64,000 nt of DNA from Pseudomonas bubulae (GCF_037023725.1 NZ_CP146077.1:4863501-4927500), one strand, 5' to 3'. Counted from the stretch's first letter, positions 1 through 8,402 are shown. Notes: generated from the letters alone by a model not told the origin. Numbers and translations: made by a program.

Positions 1-591
1 ATCGATATCTGGATCAAAAAAGTGTTGCCCATGGGCGGCGGCATCGGTGGCGGCAGTTCCAATGCCGCCACAACACTGCTCGCGCTCAACCATCTTTGGC
101 AACTGGCCTGGGATGAAGACCGGCTGGCAGCGCTGGGCCTGACTCTTGGGGCCGACGTCCCGGTTTTCGTTCGTGGCCACGCCGCATTTGCTGAAGGTGT
201 CGGCGAAATTCTTACGCCTGCCGAGCCAGAAGAACCCTGGTATCTGGTGCTTGTCCCGCAAGTATCTGTAAGTACTGCAGAAATATTTTCAGATCCGTTG
301 TTGACACGTGACTCTTTGCCCATTAAAGTGCGCCCCGTTCCCAAGGGAAACAGCCGAAACGACTGCGAAGCAGTAGTGAAGGAGCGTTATCCAGAAGTAC
401 GTAACGCTTTGAATTTGTTAGGTAAATATACCGAAGCAAAATTAACTGGAACTGGAAGTTGTATATTTGGGGCCTTCCCAAACGAAGCAGATGCTGATAA
501 AGTGCTGCACCTTCTTACAGAGACCCTTACAGGGTTTGTAGCAAAAGGAAGCAACGTTTCGATGTTGCATCGCAAGCTGCAAAATTTGTAA
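1..591 (+). CDS. ispE: 4-diphosphocytidyl-2-C-methyl-D-erythritol kinase, 5'-truncated
   Basis: IspE phosphorylates the 2-hydroxyl of CDP-methylerythritol in the cytoplasmic MEP isoprenoid pathway. The reading frame is open from base 1, so the N-terminal part lies outside the window. The GHMP-kinase glycine-rich ATP loop is visible at the start ([14 protein letters not shown]), followed by the GADVPVF segment, and the C-terminal [10 protein letters not shown] motif of the family lies near the end. About 197 residues are present out of the usual 280 to 285. The gene is followed at once by tRNA-Gln and prs, the usual pseudomonad order, which supports the call. Identification is secure; only the missing start is a limit. 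Confidence 0.95.
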   Translation: MDIWIKKVLPMGGGIGGGSSNAATTLLALNHLWQLAWDEDRLAALGLTLGADVPVFVRGHAAFAEGVGEILTPAEPEEPWYLVLVPQVSVSTAEIFSDPLLTRDSLPIKVRPVPKGNSRNDCEAVVKERYPEVRNALNLLGKYTEAKLTGTGSCIFGAFPNEADADKVLHLLTETLTGFVAKGSNVSMLHRKLQNL

Positions 592-628
592 AAGGAAACG
601 GGTACACGGTACTCGTAGCAACAGATAC

Positions 629-703
629 AGGGGCGTCGCCAAGCGGTAAGGCAGCAGGTTTTGATCCTGCCATGCGTTGGTTCGAATCCAGCCGCCCCTG
701 CCA
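629..703 (+). tRNA. tRNA-Gln (anticodon TTG)
   Basis: A 75-nt cloverleaf can be drawn: acceptor AGGGGCG pairs with CGCCCCT, the anticodon stem encloses TTG, the T arm holds GGTTCGAATCC, and CCA is encoded at the 3' end (701-703). It sits between ispE and prs, as in other pseudomonads, 37 nt after the ispE stop. Confidence 0.96.
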
Positions 704-748
704 TTTCTTATACTCATCCAGGTTACCCTCAGCCTTCAGGTACTGCGC

Positions 749-1690
749 GTGTCCAAGATGATGGTCTTTACGGGGAACGCTAACCCCGATCTGGCTCGGC
801 GTGTCGTACGTCAGCTGCATATCCCACTCGGTGACATCTCTGTCGGCAAGTTTTCCGACGGCGAAATTACCGCTGAGATTAATGAAAATGTCCGCGGTAA
901 AGACGTTTTCATCATTCAGCCGACTTGTGCTCCGACCAACGATAACCTGATGGAACTCGTCGTGATGGCTGATGCCTTCCGCCGCTCCTCAGCGACTCGT
1001 ATTACTGCTGTTATTCCTTACTTTGGTTATGCCCGTCAGGATCGCCGTCCGCGTTCCGCACGTGTGGCTATCAGCGCAAAAGTTGTTGCTGACATGCTTA
1101 CCGTAGTCGGCATCGATCGTGTTCTCACGGTTGATTTGCATGCTGACCAAATCCAGGGTTTCTTCGATATTCCTGTAGATAACATCTATGGCTCCCCAGT
1201 TTTGGTGGATGACATCGAAGATCAGCGCTTTGAGAACCTTATGATTGTGTCCCCGGATATCGGCGGCGTCGTGCGTGCACGTGCTGTTGCCAAATCCCTG
1301 GGCGTCGATCTGGGTATCATCGACAAACGCCGTGAGAAAGCCAATCACTCTGAAGTGATGCATATCATCGGTGATGTCGAAGGGCGTACCTGTATTCTGG
1401 TTGATGACATGGTCGATACCGCCGGCACGTTGTGCCACGCGGCTAAAGCCTTGAAAGAGCATGGTGCTTCCAAAGTGTTCGCCTACTGCACACACCCTGT
1501 GCTGTCGGGTCGGGCAATCGAGAATATCGAAAATTCCATGCTGGATGAGCTGGTGGTGACCAACACCATCCCGCTGTCCGCTGCCGCACAAGCCTGTTCG
1601 CGTATCCGCCAACTGGATATCGCACCGGTTGTGGCTGAAGCGGTTCGCCGCATCAGCAACGAAGAATCGATCAGCGCGATGTTCCGATAA
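749..1690 (+). CDS. prs: Ribose-phosphate pyrophosphokinase
   Basis: Prs makes PRPP from ribose 5-phosphate and ATP for nucleotide, histidine, tryptophan and NAD synthesis. The GTG at 749 gives [16 protein letters not shown] (GTG read as Met) and a 313-residue protein, the normal length in pseudomonads; an upstream in-frame ATG would start inside the tRNA gene and is rejected. Visible landmarks are the flexible-loop [11 protein letters not shown], the divalent-cation site [13 protein letters not shown], and the PRPP-binding loop [12 protein letters not shown] strong terminator follows at 1728-1764. The gene lies between tRNA-Gln and rplY as expected. Very secure. Confidence 0.97.
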   Translation: MSKMMVFTGNANPDLARRVVRQLHIPLGDISVGKFSDGEITAEINENVRGKDVFIIQPTCAPTNDNLMELVVMADAFRRSSATRITAVIPYFGYARQDRRPRSARVAISAKVVADMLTVVGIDRVLTVDLHADQIQGFFDIPVDNIYGSPVLVDDIEDQRFENLMIVSPDIGGVVRARAVAKSLGVDLGIIDKRREKANHSEVMHIIGDVEGRTCILVDDMVDTAGTLCHAAKALKEHGASKVFAYCTHPVLSGRAIENIENSMLDELVVTNTIPLSAAAQACSRIRQLDIAPVVAEAVRRISNEESISAMFR

Positions 1691-1727
1691 GGGCCCTGCC
1701 CTTTCAGGACTTCTGCTGACGAAAAGC

Positions 1728-1764
1728 GCCCCGCCCCAGCAATCCGTTGGGGCGGGGCTTTTTT
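1728..1764 (+). terminator. Rho-independent terminator after prs
   Basis: An 11-bp GC-only arm GCCCCGCCCCA pairs with TGGGGCGGGGC (1748-1758), followed by TTTTTT. It lies 38 nt after the prs stop and before rplY. Confidence 0.9.
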
Positions 1765-1829
1765 GCCCATACCGTCCATGGCGCTGGTCGCAAACGCCAG
1801 GGCGGATGTGGTTATTTTGGAGATACAAC

Positions 1830-2417
1830 ATGAACGATTTTACTCTGAATGCTGAAGTGCGTTCCGACCTGGGGAAAGGTGCGAGCCGCCGCCTGCGTCG
1901 TCTCGCAAGCCTGGTTCCAGCTGTAGTTTACGGTGGCGAAAAAGCCCCTGAATCCATCAGCATGCTGGCTAAAGAAGTTGCCAAACTGCTCGAAAACGAA
2001 GCTGCTTACAGCCACGTTATCGAACTGACCGTTGGCGGCGTTAAGCAAAACGTGATCATCAAAGCTCTGCAACGTCACCCGGCTAAAGGCCACGTGATGC
2101 ACGCTGACTTCGTACGCGTTGTTGCTGGTCAAAAACTGACTGCAATCGTACCGGTTCACTTCGTTGGTGAAGCGGCTCCGATCAAGAAAGGCGGCGAGAT
2201 CTCCCACGTTGTTGCGGAAATCGAAGTTTCCTGCCTGCCAAAAGACCTGCCTGAATTCATCGAAGTTGACCTGGCTAACGCTGAAGTCGGCTCGATCATT
2301 CACCTGTCGGACATCACCGCTCCTAAAGGCGTTGAGTTCGTAGCTCTGGCACACGGTAACGACCTGGCAGTAGCCAACGTTCACGCTCCACGTGTTGCAC
2401 CAGAAGCAGCAGAGTAA
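1830..2417 (+). CDS. rplY: 50S ribosomal protein L25/general stress protein Ctc
   Basis: L25 binds 5S rRNA in the large ribosomal subunit; this is the long Ctc (TL5-like) form with a C-terminal beta domain. The 195-residue protein begins [24 protein letters not shown], the typical 5S-binding N-terminal domain, and continues into the second domain with [18 protein letters not shown] and [14 protein letters not shown]. The ATG at 1830 has GGAGA upstream (1819-1823). It lies between prs and pth, the conserved order. A hairpin terminator follows. Secure. Confidence 0.97.
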   Translation: MNDFTLNAEVRSDLGKGASRRLRRLASLVPAVVYGGEKAPESISMLAKEVAKLLENEAAYSHVIELTVGGVKQNVIIKALQRHPAKGHVMHADFVRVVAGQKLTAIVPVHFVGEAAPIKKGGEISHVVAEIEVSCLPKDLPEFIEVDLANAEVGSIIHLSDITAPKGVEFVALAHGNDLAVANVHAPRVAPEAAE

Positions 2418-2477
2418 TTCATTACTCTGTCGTTGGAGTCTTGAGAAACATCGCGAGCTAACACGCAGCGAGTAAAG

Positions 2478-2527
2478 CGGACAAGATCGCGAAGTTTACT
2501 CACGTAAACCCGCTTTCTTGTCCGTTT
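2478..2527 (+). terminator. Hairpin terminator after rplY
   Basis: CGGACAAGA (2478-2486) pairs with TCTTGTCCG (2515-2523), followed by TTTT; an inner stem GTTTAC/GTAAAC lies inside the loop. A second perfect hairpin, CGCCGCTAAC/GTTAGCGGCG (about 2529-2549), follows directly. Together they fill the 166-nt gap between rplY and pth. Confidence 0.75.
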
Positions 2528-2583
2528 TCGCCGCTAACCGTTAGCGGCGATGTTATCCACAACTCCATAGAAGGGCCCTTGTC

Positions 2584-3168
2584 GTGACCGCCATAAAACT
2601 GATCGTTGGCCTGGGAAATCCAGGCACCGAATACGAACAGACCCGGCATAACGCAGGGGCCCTTTTTGTTGAGCGTCTCGCGGCAGCCAATGGGGTAAAC
2701 CTCGTTGCAGACCGCAAATATTTTGGCCTGACCGGGCGCTTCAGCCACCAGGGTCAGGATGTTCGTCTGTTGATTCCCACCACCTATATGAACCGAAGCG
2801 GCCAGGCCGTTGCGGCGCTTGCCGGTTTCTACCGCATTGCGCCGGAATCCATATTGGTGGCCCACGACGAACTCGATCTCCCGCCAGGCGTTGCCAAGCT
2901 CAAGCTGGGCGGCGGCCACGGAGGTCACAACGGATTGCGCGACATCATCGCGCAACTGGGGAACAACAAAGATTTCTACCGTCTGCGGCTTGGCATTGGC
3001 CACCCGGGCGTCGCCAGCATGGTGTCCAACTTTGTCCTCGGTCGTGCGCCACGCGCCGAACAGGAAAAACTGGATGCCAGCATCGATTTTGCCCTCGGCG
3101 TGCTGCCGGATATCCTCGCCGGGGAATGGAACCGTGCGATGAAAAACCTGCACAGCCAGAAGGCCTGA
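2584..3168 (+). CDS. pth: Peptidyl-tRNA hydrolase
   Basis: Pth cleaves the ester bond of peptidyl-tRNAs released by abortive translation, recycling tRNA in the cytoplasm. The GTG at 2584 gives a 194-residue protein beginning [24 protein letters not shown] after the start residue. It carries the family motifs GLGNPG, the catalytic His in TRHNAG, the TYMNRSG segment, and HDELDLPPG with [12 protein letters not shown]. Length and motifs match the bacterial Pth1 family. It is 23 nt before ychF, with which it is probably co-transcribed. Secure. Confidence 0.97.
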   Translation: MTAIKLIVGLGNPGTEYEQTRHNAGALFVERLAAANGVNLVADRKYFGLTGRFSHQGQDVRLLIPTTYMNRSGQAVAALAGFYRIAPESILVAHDELDLPPGVAKLKLGGGHGGHNGLRDIIAQLGNNKDFYRLRLGIGHPGVASMVSNFVLGRAPRAEQEKLDASIDFALGVLPDILAGEWNRAMKNLHSQKA

Positions 3169-3191
3169 CTCTTTTTCCGAGGGGAAACACC

Positions 3192-4292
3192 ATGGGATTC
3201 AACTGCGGCATCGTCGGCCTGCCTAACGTCGGCAAGTCCACCCTGTTCAACGCCCTTACCAAGTCCGGTATCGCGGCCGAGAACTTCCCCTTCTGCACGA
3301 TCGAGCCGAACACCGGTATCGTGCCGATGCCCGACCCACGCCTGGACGCGCTGGCTGCCATCGTCAAGCCACAGCGTATCCTGCCGACCACCATGGAGTT
3401 CGTTGATATCGCGGGCCTGGTGGCTGGCGCATCGAAAGGTGAAGGCCTGGGTAACAAGTTCCTGGCCAACATCCGTGAGACCGATGCCATCGCTCACGTG
3501 GTCCGCTGCTTTGAAGACGAAAACGTTATTCACGTTTCCAACAGCGTTGACCCGAAACGCGACATCGAAATCATCGACCTTGAGCTGATCTTCGCCGACC
3601 TCGACAGCTGCGAAAAGCAACTGCAGAAAGTCGCGCGCAATGCCAAAGGCGGTGACAAGGAAGCCGTAGCCCAAAAAGCCCTGCTGGAACAGCTGATCGC
3701 CCACTTCACCCTGGGCAAGCCGGCACGCAGCCTGATCAAGAACATGGACGCAGATGAGAAAGCCATCATCAAAGGCTTCCACCTGCTGACCACCAAGCCG
3801 GTGATGTACATCGCCAACGTGGCTGAAGACGGTTTTGAGAACAACCCGTTGCTGGACGTTGTGCTGGCTATCGCTGAAGAAGAAGGCGCGATCGTTGTTC
3901 CGGTCTGCAACAAGATCGAAGCAGAAATCGCCGAGCTTGATGACGGCGAAGAGAAAGACATGTTCCTGGAGGCCCTGGGCCTTGAAGAGCCTGGTCTTAA
4001 CCGTGTGATTCGCGCCGGTTACGAAATGCTGGACCTGCAAACCTACTTCACCGCCGGCGTGCAGGAAGTTCGCGCCTGGACAGTAAAAGTAGGTGCGACC
4101 GCCCCTCAAGCAGCCGGTGTGATCCACACCGACTTCGAAAAAGGCTTTATCCGCGCTGAAGTTATCGCCTACGACGATTTCATCAAGTTCAACGGGGAAG
4201 CGGGCGCGAAAGAAGCCGGTAAGTGGCGTCTGGAAGGCAAGGAATACATCGTTAAAGACGGTGACGTCCTGCACTTCCGTTTCAACGTGTAA
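3192..4292 (+). CDS. ychF: Redox-regulated ATPase YchF (Obg-related)
   Basis: YchF is a universally conserved ribosome-associated P-loop protein that prefers ATP over GTP. The 366-residue protein starts [22 protein letters not shown] (Walker [10 protein letters not shown]), has the switch II DIAGLV, the NxxE-type motif in place of NKxD (NVAEDG), and the C-terminal TGS domain ending [12 protein letters not shown]. The ATG at 3192 has AGGGG upstream (3179-3184). It directly follows pth, as in most gammaproteobacteria, and is closed by the strong terminator at 4313-4336. Secure. Confidence 0.97.
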   Translation: MGFNCGIVGLPNVGKSTLFNALTKSGIAAENFPFCTIEPNTGIVPMPDPRLDALAAIVKPQRILPTTMEFVDIAGLVAGASKGEGLGNKFLANIRETDAIAHVVRCFEDENVIHVSNSVDPKRDIEIIDLELIFADLDSCEKQLQKVARNAKGGDKEAVAQKALLEQLIAHFTLGKPARSLIKNMDADEKAIIKGFHLLTTKPVMYIANVAEDGFENNPLLDVVLAIAEEEGAIVVPVCNKIEAEIAELDDGEEKDMFLEALGLEEPGLNRVIRAGYEMLDLQTYFTAGVQEVRAWTVKVGATAPQAAGVIHTDFEKGFIRAEVIAYDDFIKFNGEAGAKEAGKWRLEGKEYIVKDGDVLHFRFNV

Positions 4293-4312
4293 TACAGCAC
4301 ACGTATAAAAAA

Positions 4313-4336
4313 CCGCGCCCAGGCGCGGTTTTTTTT
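4313..4336 (+). terminator. Rho-independent terminator after ychF
   Basis: CCGCGCC-ca-GGCGCGG followed by eight T and preceded by a run of A, so it may act in both directions. It begins 20 nt after the ychF stop and separates the housekeeping block from the downstream FUSC gene. Confidence 0.93.
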
Positions 4337-4416
4337 GGCCTGGCGTTTGTGGCGCACTCCGGGGCGCAACAACGGTCTATGGTTAACGCCATCTCACCTC
4401 ATGATCGGGAGCCTCA

Positions 4417-5481
4417 ATGATTCCCCGCGCCAAATTCCTCAGCCGCTATACCGACCCCATAGTCGAAAAAATCAAAGCCCGCTGGTCCCTGGGCTGGCGA
4501 GACGCCCTGGCCTCAGCCATTGCCGCCGCACTGGCGTGGATTATCGCCCGGCATTTTTTCGGTCACATACACCCCGTGTTTGCCGCAATCAGTGCCGTGG
4601 TGTGCCTGGCTCCAGGCCTGCCCAGTCATGGCAAGCAAGCGGTGGGCCTGATGGTGGGTGTCGCCACCGGGATCATCGTAGGCGAAGCCGCCTTGTGGTT
4701 GCCGGATGCTTACCCGTTGGTGCGTATTGGCTTTGCCACCTTCTCTGCCATCGCCATCGCGGCACTCTATGGCCTGGGGGCCGTGGTGCCCATCCAGGCC
4801 GGTGTATCGGCGGTGCTGATGCTGGCCGTAGGCCCGGAAAGTGCTGGCGTGGTACGGATGCTTGATGTGGTCGTGGGCTCATGCGTCGGGCTGGTTTTCA
4901 GCCAGATACTGCTGACCCCCAACCCGATCGGCATTATCGACAGCTCCGCCAAGGAGTTGCTCGAAAAGCTGGCGTCGGGATTCGGTAAAAGCCTGCAAGC
5001 TCTCGAAGGACAAGATGCGGCCAAGGCTCAAAATGCCGTGCAGATATTTTCCAGGGCCCACGACAGCCTTATTGCCCTGGAGAACGGCATCAGCATGGCC
5101 CGCAATACCGCCCGCTGGACCTTGCGCGGGCGCTTTGTATCACGGGAAGTCAAAGACATTGCCAGCCGTTACGAGCGCCACGCCGTGCGTTTATACGCCA
5201 GCTCCCTGTTGTTTGCAGAAGCCTTTGCCGATGCCTTGCGCAAGGAACAGGGCCCGGCACCGTCCTCCCTCCACGAACGGCTGGCAAACGTTGCTTCAGG
5301 CTGCGCCTCGATCGCCAGCGACGATGAACACCCGGTACTCATCCCCGTAGCCGGCGATGAATCGGCCGATGTTGTGTCAGCACCATGGCAGCTGTGCATG
5401 CAGCACTTGAGCACCGTTGAAAGCGCCCTTCTGACCTTCGGATTTACGACTCAGGGCGATAGCAGAAAAAACCCTGAATAA
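4417..5481 (+). CDS. FUSC/aromatic acid exporter-type inner membrane protein
   Basis: The 354-residue protein begins MIPRAKFLSRYTD and has about six hydrophobic segments in its first 165 residues (for example WRDALASAIAAALAWIIA and the stretch around VVPIQAGVSAVLMLAV), followed by a mainly soluble, helical C-terminal half of about 190 residues. This matches the FUSC/ArAE arrangement, whose characterised members export aromatic acids or other small anions. The substrate here cannot be told. It stands alone after the ychF terminator and before the type III cluster; it is probably host backbone rather than part of the secretion cluster. Family call moderate to good, function open. Confidence 0.75.
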   Translation: MIPRAKFLSRYTDPIVEKIKARWSLGWRDALASAIAAALAWIIARHFFGHIHPVFAAISAVVCLAPGLPSHGKQAVGLMVGVATGIIVGEAALWLPDAYPLVRIGFATFSAIAIAALYGLGAVVPIQAGVSAVLMLAVGPESAGVVRMLDVVVGSCVGLVFSQILLTPNPIGIIDSSAKELLEKLASGFGKSLQALEGQDAAKAQNAVQIFSRAHDSLIALENGISMARNTARWTLRGRFVSREVKDIASRYERHAVRLYASSLLFAEAFADALRKEQGPAPSSLHERLANVASGCASIASDDEHPVLIPVAGDESADVVSAPWQLCMQHLSTVESALLTFGFTTQGDSRKNPE

Positions 5482-5506
5482 AAATACGAATAAATACCCG
5501 TTTACC

Positions 5507-5540
5507 CTTACCTCCACGAAGTTCGATCCATGGAGGTAAG
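5507..5540. repeat. Perfect 10-bp inverted repeat upstream of the hrpS-like gene
   Basis: CTTACCTCCA (5507-5516) and TGGAGGTAAG (5531-5540) are separated by 14 nt. There is no T run, so a factor-independent terminator is unlikely. It lies 26 nt after the FUSC stop and about 190 nt before the hrpS-like start, in an AT-rich 250-nt gap that otherwise shows no gene. It could be an operator for the EBP gene or a 3' processing hairpin of the FUSC mRNA. Confidence 0.5.
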
Positions 5541-5731
5541 GCACGCTATCCCTACGCCAATAAATACTAATCCTTACCGTGTCTATGTGTTTTAGCTCTC
5601 GACAGGCGGCCAGTTCAGGCCTTGGTTTAAACCGTCAACACCTTCAAACTATAAAATAAAAAGCGTTGTTTATACCTGTTTAACATTGCGAATTTCCCCT
5701 ATCAAAAAAACATGGCGCCGGAGTATATTCA

Positions 5732-6649
5732 ATGGGATCCTTTCGCCCGGACAAAGAGCCTTCAAGCCTATATTTTTCCGATGACACACAACTTCACGCT
5801 ACTGTCAGAAATGCGGCAGCACAAAATATCGACATAATGCTTCATGGTGAAACAGGCACAGGCAAAGATACATTGGCCGAGCATCTGCATACCTTATCCG
5901 GGCGCCGTGGTCGTTATATTGCACTCAATTGCGCGGCCATCCCCGAGAGTCTGGCGGAAAGCCAGTTGTTTGGTGTCACCCAAGGCGCATTCACCGGCGC
6001 CCTGCAATCACGTGCAGGATTTATAGAAGCTTCAGATAAAGGCACTCTGTACCTGGATGAAATAGACAGCATGCCGCTGGCTTTGCAGGCCAAATTGTTG
6101 CGCGTTCTGGAAACCCGTGGTGTTGAGCGATTGGGCTCGACAACATTCATCCCTGTGGACATGCGTGTGATTGCCTCGGCCCAAACCTCCCTTGCGAAGT
6201 TGGTGGCACAAGGTCATTTCAGGTGCGACCTGTACTATCGCCTGAATGTCGTGAACCTGCACTTGCCGCCTTTGCGAGAACGACGCGAATACATTACCCC
6301 CTTGTTTATGGAGTTTATTCAGCGTGAGGCCCGGCATTTCAACTCATCCATACCAGTACCGAACACTGCGCTGCTACAACAGATCATCTGTCATGACTGG
6401 CCGGGCAATGTCAGGGAGTTACGCTCCGCAGCAAAGCGCTTTGTGCTCGGGCTACCCCCGCTGGATACCTCTTCCTGTGAACATGAATCCACAATTCTAA
6501 ATTTAAAAATGCGCCTGCAACAAATAGAAAAGCAGTTGATCGCAGATTGTTTGCGACGCCACTTTAATTGTATCGATTCTGTGGTAATCGAACTTGGGAT
6601 TGCCAAGCGCACGCTGTACCACCGAATGAAACAATTAGACATTTACTGA
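5732..6649 (+). CDS. hrpS: HrpR/HrpS-type sigma-54 enhancer-binding protein
   Basis: A 305-residue AAA+ activator of sigma-54 RNA polymerase. It shows Walker A GETGTGKD (about residue 38), the sigma-54 contact loop GAFTGA, Walker B TLYLDEIDSM, the arginine-finger region FRCDLYYRLN, the WPGNVREL motif and a C-terminal Fis-type helix-turn-helix (IELGIAKRTLYHRMKQL). There is no receiver or other N-terminal domain, as in HrpR and HrpS of P. syringae. Those two proteins act together to activate hrpL; here only one copy is present, so it may work as a homo-hexamer. The target is inferred to be the sigma-54 promoter at 26820-26833. It heads the secretion cluster. Whether it is orthologous to HrpR or HrpS cannot be decided by eye (called RspR in some P. 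fluorescens). Confidence 0.88.
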   Translation: MGSFRPDKEPSSLYFSDDTQLHATVRNAAAQNIDIMLHGETGTGKDTLAEHLHTLSGRRGRYIALNCAAIPESLAESQLFGVTQGAFTGALQSRAGFIEASDKGTLYLDEIDSMPLALQAKLLRVLETRGVERLGSTTFIPVDMRVIASAQTSLAKLVAQGHFRCDLYYRLNVVNLHLPPLRERREYITPLFMEFIQREARHFNSSIPVPNTALLQQIICHDWPGNVRELRSAAKRFVLGLPPLDTSSCEHESTILNLKMRLQQIEKQLIADCLRRHFNCIDSVVIELGIAKRTLYHRMKQLDIY

Positions 6650-6661
6650 GTAGTTCCCACT

Positions 6662-6690
6662 GGAACTGCCCACATGGATATCGACACTTA
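6662..6690 (+). promoter_or_regulatory. hrp box (HrpL-dependent promoter) upstream of the pilin region
   Basis: GGAACT (6662-6667), 16 nt, ACACTTA (6684-6690) fits the HrpL promoter consensus GGAACC-N15/16-CCACnnA with one mismatch in each block. It starts 13 nt after the hrpS-like stop and lies 55 nt before a 55-codon reading frame and about 255 nt before the putative pilin gene. Confidence 0.7.
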
Positions 6691-6745
6691 AATAGCGAAC
6701 AGACGTTCTGTTGCACTCCCAATACCGAACCACAGAGGCACATAC

Positions 6746-6913
6746 ATGTTCCCTTTACTTTCACTTGTAATGCCCTTTGCGAGCCAGGTCCTCAACGCGC
6801 TTGGCGGATTTGGAAACACAAGAATGCCCCCTGCAAACCCGGCAAATACTCACACCAAAAATATCGATCACTCTCAAACGAACATATATATAAATAATAA
6901 AATTTCGTTCTGA
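6746..6913 (+). CDS. Small hypothetical protein (55 aa) directly after the hrp box
   Basis: ATG at 6746 has AGAGG at 6734-6738, a well-spaced ribosome-binding site, and opens a 55-codon frame beginning MFPLLSLVMPFASQVLNAL and ending in YINNKISF. The first 20 residues are hydrophobic and the rest is polar and Asn/Thr/Pro rich. It is the first frame after the hrp box at 6662-6690 and lies 31 nt before the putative pilin gene, the place where P. syringae has hrpA. I recognise no family. It may be a small secreted or structural protein, a leader, or a chance frame; the good ribosome-binding site and position favour a real gene. No harpin features are obvious. Confidence 0.4.
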   Translation: MFPLLSLVMPFASQVLNALGGFGNTRMPPANPANTHTKNIDHSQTNIYINNKISF

Positions 6914-6944
6914 CCTTCCTGAGAAAACCAAGAGGATAAAGAGT

Positions 6945-7172
6945 ATGTTTACAGAAATAGTTAGATTCTTTGCAGGAATGGCGCGCGGTGCTGGCGACGA
7001 CCCACTCCAAGCGCAAAAAAACTTTGCGCGCGAACAGGAATGGAAAGCCGCCGCGGCCGCCATGCACAAAACGGGAGTTGACACGAGAAACGGCATAGCC
7101 GCCGGAGTAATGGACTCAAGTAGCAAGTCAATGAATGCAATCTTTGCAGGTGCCAAGGCCATCTCGTACTGA
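6945..7172 (+). CDS. Putative type III pilin subunit (HrpA/RspA-like)
   Basis: A 75-residue, mostly helical protein starting MFTEIVRFFAGMARGAGDD and ending in SMNAIFAGAKAISY, with AGAGGA-like ribosome-binding sequence (AGAGGATAAAGAG) before the ATG. Small size, Ala-rich amphipathic helices, lack of Cys, and a hydrophobic C-terminal helix are those of Hrp pilins, which polymerise into the extracellular Hrp pilus. Pilins are too variable to identify by sequence alone, so the call rests on position: between the EBP gene and hrpB-hrcJ, behind a hrp box. A stem-loop follows (7186-7204), as is common for highly expressed pilin genes. It contains an A7 run at 7015-7021 that stays in frame. Confidence 0.6.
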   Translation: MFTEIVRFFAGMARGAGDDPLQAQKNFAREQEWKAAAAAMHKTGVDTRNGIAAGVMDSSSKSMNAIFAGAKAISY

Positions 7173-7185
7173 TTTTATTCATACC

Positions 7186-7204
7186 GCCCCATCTCGAATG
7201 GGGC
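7186..7204 (+). promoter_or_regulatory. Stem-loop between pilin gene and hrpB
   Basis: GCCCCAT-ctcga-ATGGGGC, a perfect 7-bp stem with a 5-nt loop, 14 nt after the pilin stop and without a T run. It probably protects the pilin mRNA 3' end or partly attenuates transcription so that hrpB-hrcJ-hrpD-hrpE are made in lower amounts. Confidence 0.55.
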
Positions 7205-7269
7205 ATCCGGCCAATCGGGGCGTGCAGCCACACAAGCATGCAACTACAACTCACAGCTTGAGGTTTCAA

Positions 7270-7638
7270 ATGAAAACCCACTTTCCTTCGAAGCTCCCCC
7301 AGGCCGTCTTGAGTGCCTCTGAACTACCCTCGAACACCCCCGAACTGGCCGATATCCATTGGTTCAACGCCTCTTTGCTTGCCACGGCAACTAAAGCAAC
7401 CAATACCGAGATATCCGATAAATTGACCAGCCACCCACTCAAACAGCGCTCTGCACTTTTAGCGGGTCTGTCGAGTACCGCCGCAAGGGCCCTGCAAAAA
7501 GCCAGTACCAGCACCGACCCCCTCGACATGCTCAAATCCACCCGGGCCCTGTCGGCGCTCCACCTTGAGACCGTGCTGAGCGCCAAGATGATCAGCAAGA
7601 CGTCACAAGCCATCGAAAAACTCACCAATCTGTCTTAG
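7270..7638 (+). CDS. hrpB: Type III secretion inner-rod/early substrate protein HrpB (SctI family position)
   Basis: The ATG at 7270, preceded by TTGAGG at 7258-7263, gives 122 residues (MKTHFPSKLPQAVLSASELPS...). This start is preferred to frames opening further upstream because those would run through the pilin 3' end. The protein is Ser/Thr/Ala rich, lacks membrane segments and ends in a helical stretch (TVLSAKMISKTSQAIEKLTNLS) like the C-terminal helix of rod proteins. The assignment follows the P. syringae order hrpA-(hrpZ)-hrpB-hrcJ. Its stop is 8 nt before hrcJ, so the two are co-transcribed. There is no harpin gene hrpZ between the pilin gene and hrpB. Confidence 0.65.
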   Translation: MKTHFPSKLPQAVLSASELPSNTPELADIHWFNASLLATATKATNTEISDKLTSHPLKQRSALLAGLSSTAARALQKASTSTDPLDMLKSTRALSALHLETVLSAKMISKTSQAIEKLTNLS

Positions 7639-7646
7639 GTAACCGC

Positions 7647-8402
7647 ATGGCAGCGCGCCTGATCAAGAGTGTGTGTTTCCTGCTCGTGCTGGCCGTCACC
7701 GGTTGTGGTGAAAGCGTGGTGCTTCACAGCCAGCTCTCCGAACAGGAGGCCAATGCAGTCATTGCAGAACTGGCAGACAAACAGGTCCACGCTCAAAAAG
7801 TCCCCGATAAAAATGGCATTTCCATTCGTGTCAGAACAGAAGCTATCAGCCGGGCGATTAACTCGCTGTCGGCGGCTGGCCTGCCCAGAACAAAGCGCTC
7901 CACACTGGGTGATATTTTTCGCAAGGAAGGTGTCATTTCTACGCCACTTGAGGAGCGCGCCCGTTACATCTATGCGCTGTCACAAGAGCTTGAAGCCACA
8001 CTGTCGAGCATTGACGGGGTGATAGTCGCGCGCGTGCATGTGGTACTGCCCGAACGTGTGGCGCCAGGTGAGGCCGTGCAGCCCGCATCCGCTTCGGTGT
8101 TTATCAAACACGATGCCAGACTGGACCCCGACGGCATCCAGTCGCGGGTACGGCGGATGGTTGCCAGCAGCATTCCGGGCATGGCAATGGCAATCGACAA
8201 CCCGCACAAAATAACCACGGTTTTTGTTCTTGCCGCCGCGTTTCAGGACAACCAGCAACTGCTGTTCTTCGGACCTTTTCTGGTGCCGCAGCAAGACCTG
8301 GGGTTCTGGAAAAGCCTGTTCGCTGCACTGGTGACAGGGTGCCTGCTGGCAATCATTACGCCAGTTGTATGGTTAAAGCTGCGCAAAAAGGGCTCTGCAT
8401 GA
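7647..8402 (+). CDS. hrcJ: Type III secretion inner-membrane ring lipoprotein HrcJ (SctJ)
   Basis: HrcJ (YscJ/PrgK/FliF family) forms an inner-membrane ring of the injectisome. The 251-residue protein has a lipoprotein signal peptide with lipobox AVTGC (Cys20), then the conserved QEANAVIAEL, the SLSAAGLPR segment, and the ELEATLSSIDGVIVARVHVVLPE signature of the family. A membrane segment near the C-terminus (SLFAALVTGCLLAIITPVVWL) is followed by a basic tail. The stop overlaps the hrpD start (ATGA). A confident call. Confidence 0.96.
   Translation: MAARLIKSVCFLLVLAVTGCGESVVLHSQLSEQEANAVIAELADKQVHAQKVPDKNGISIRVRTEAISRAINSLSAAGLPRTKRSTLGDIFRKEGVISTPLEERARYIYALSQELEATLSSIDGVIVARVHVVLPERVAPGEAVQPASASVFIKHDARLDPDGIQSRVRRMVASSIPGMAMAIDNPHKITTVFVLAAAFQDNQQLLFFGPFLVPQQDLGFWKSLFAALVTGCLLAIITPVVWLKLRKKGSA

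Noticed and set aside
989..1831. Long antisense frame (280 codons) opposite prs, and similar long antisense frames opposite ychF, hrcC, hrcV, rcsC-like and mksB genes
   Set aside because: Mirror frames from biased codon use in high-GC genes; no ribosome-binding sites or protein families recognised.
2529..2549. Second perfect hairpin before pth as a riboswitch or small RNA
   Set aside because: A simple 10-bp dyad directly behind a terminator; nothing beyond a processing or termination hairpin is supported.
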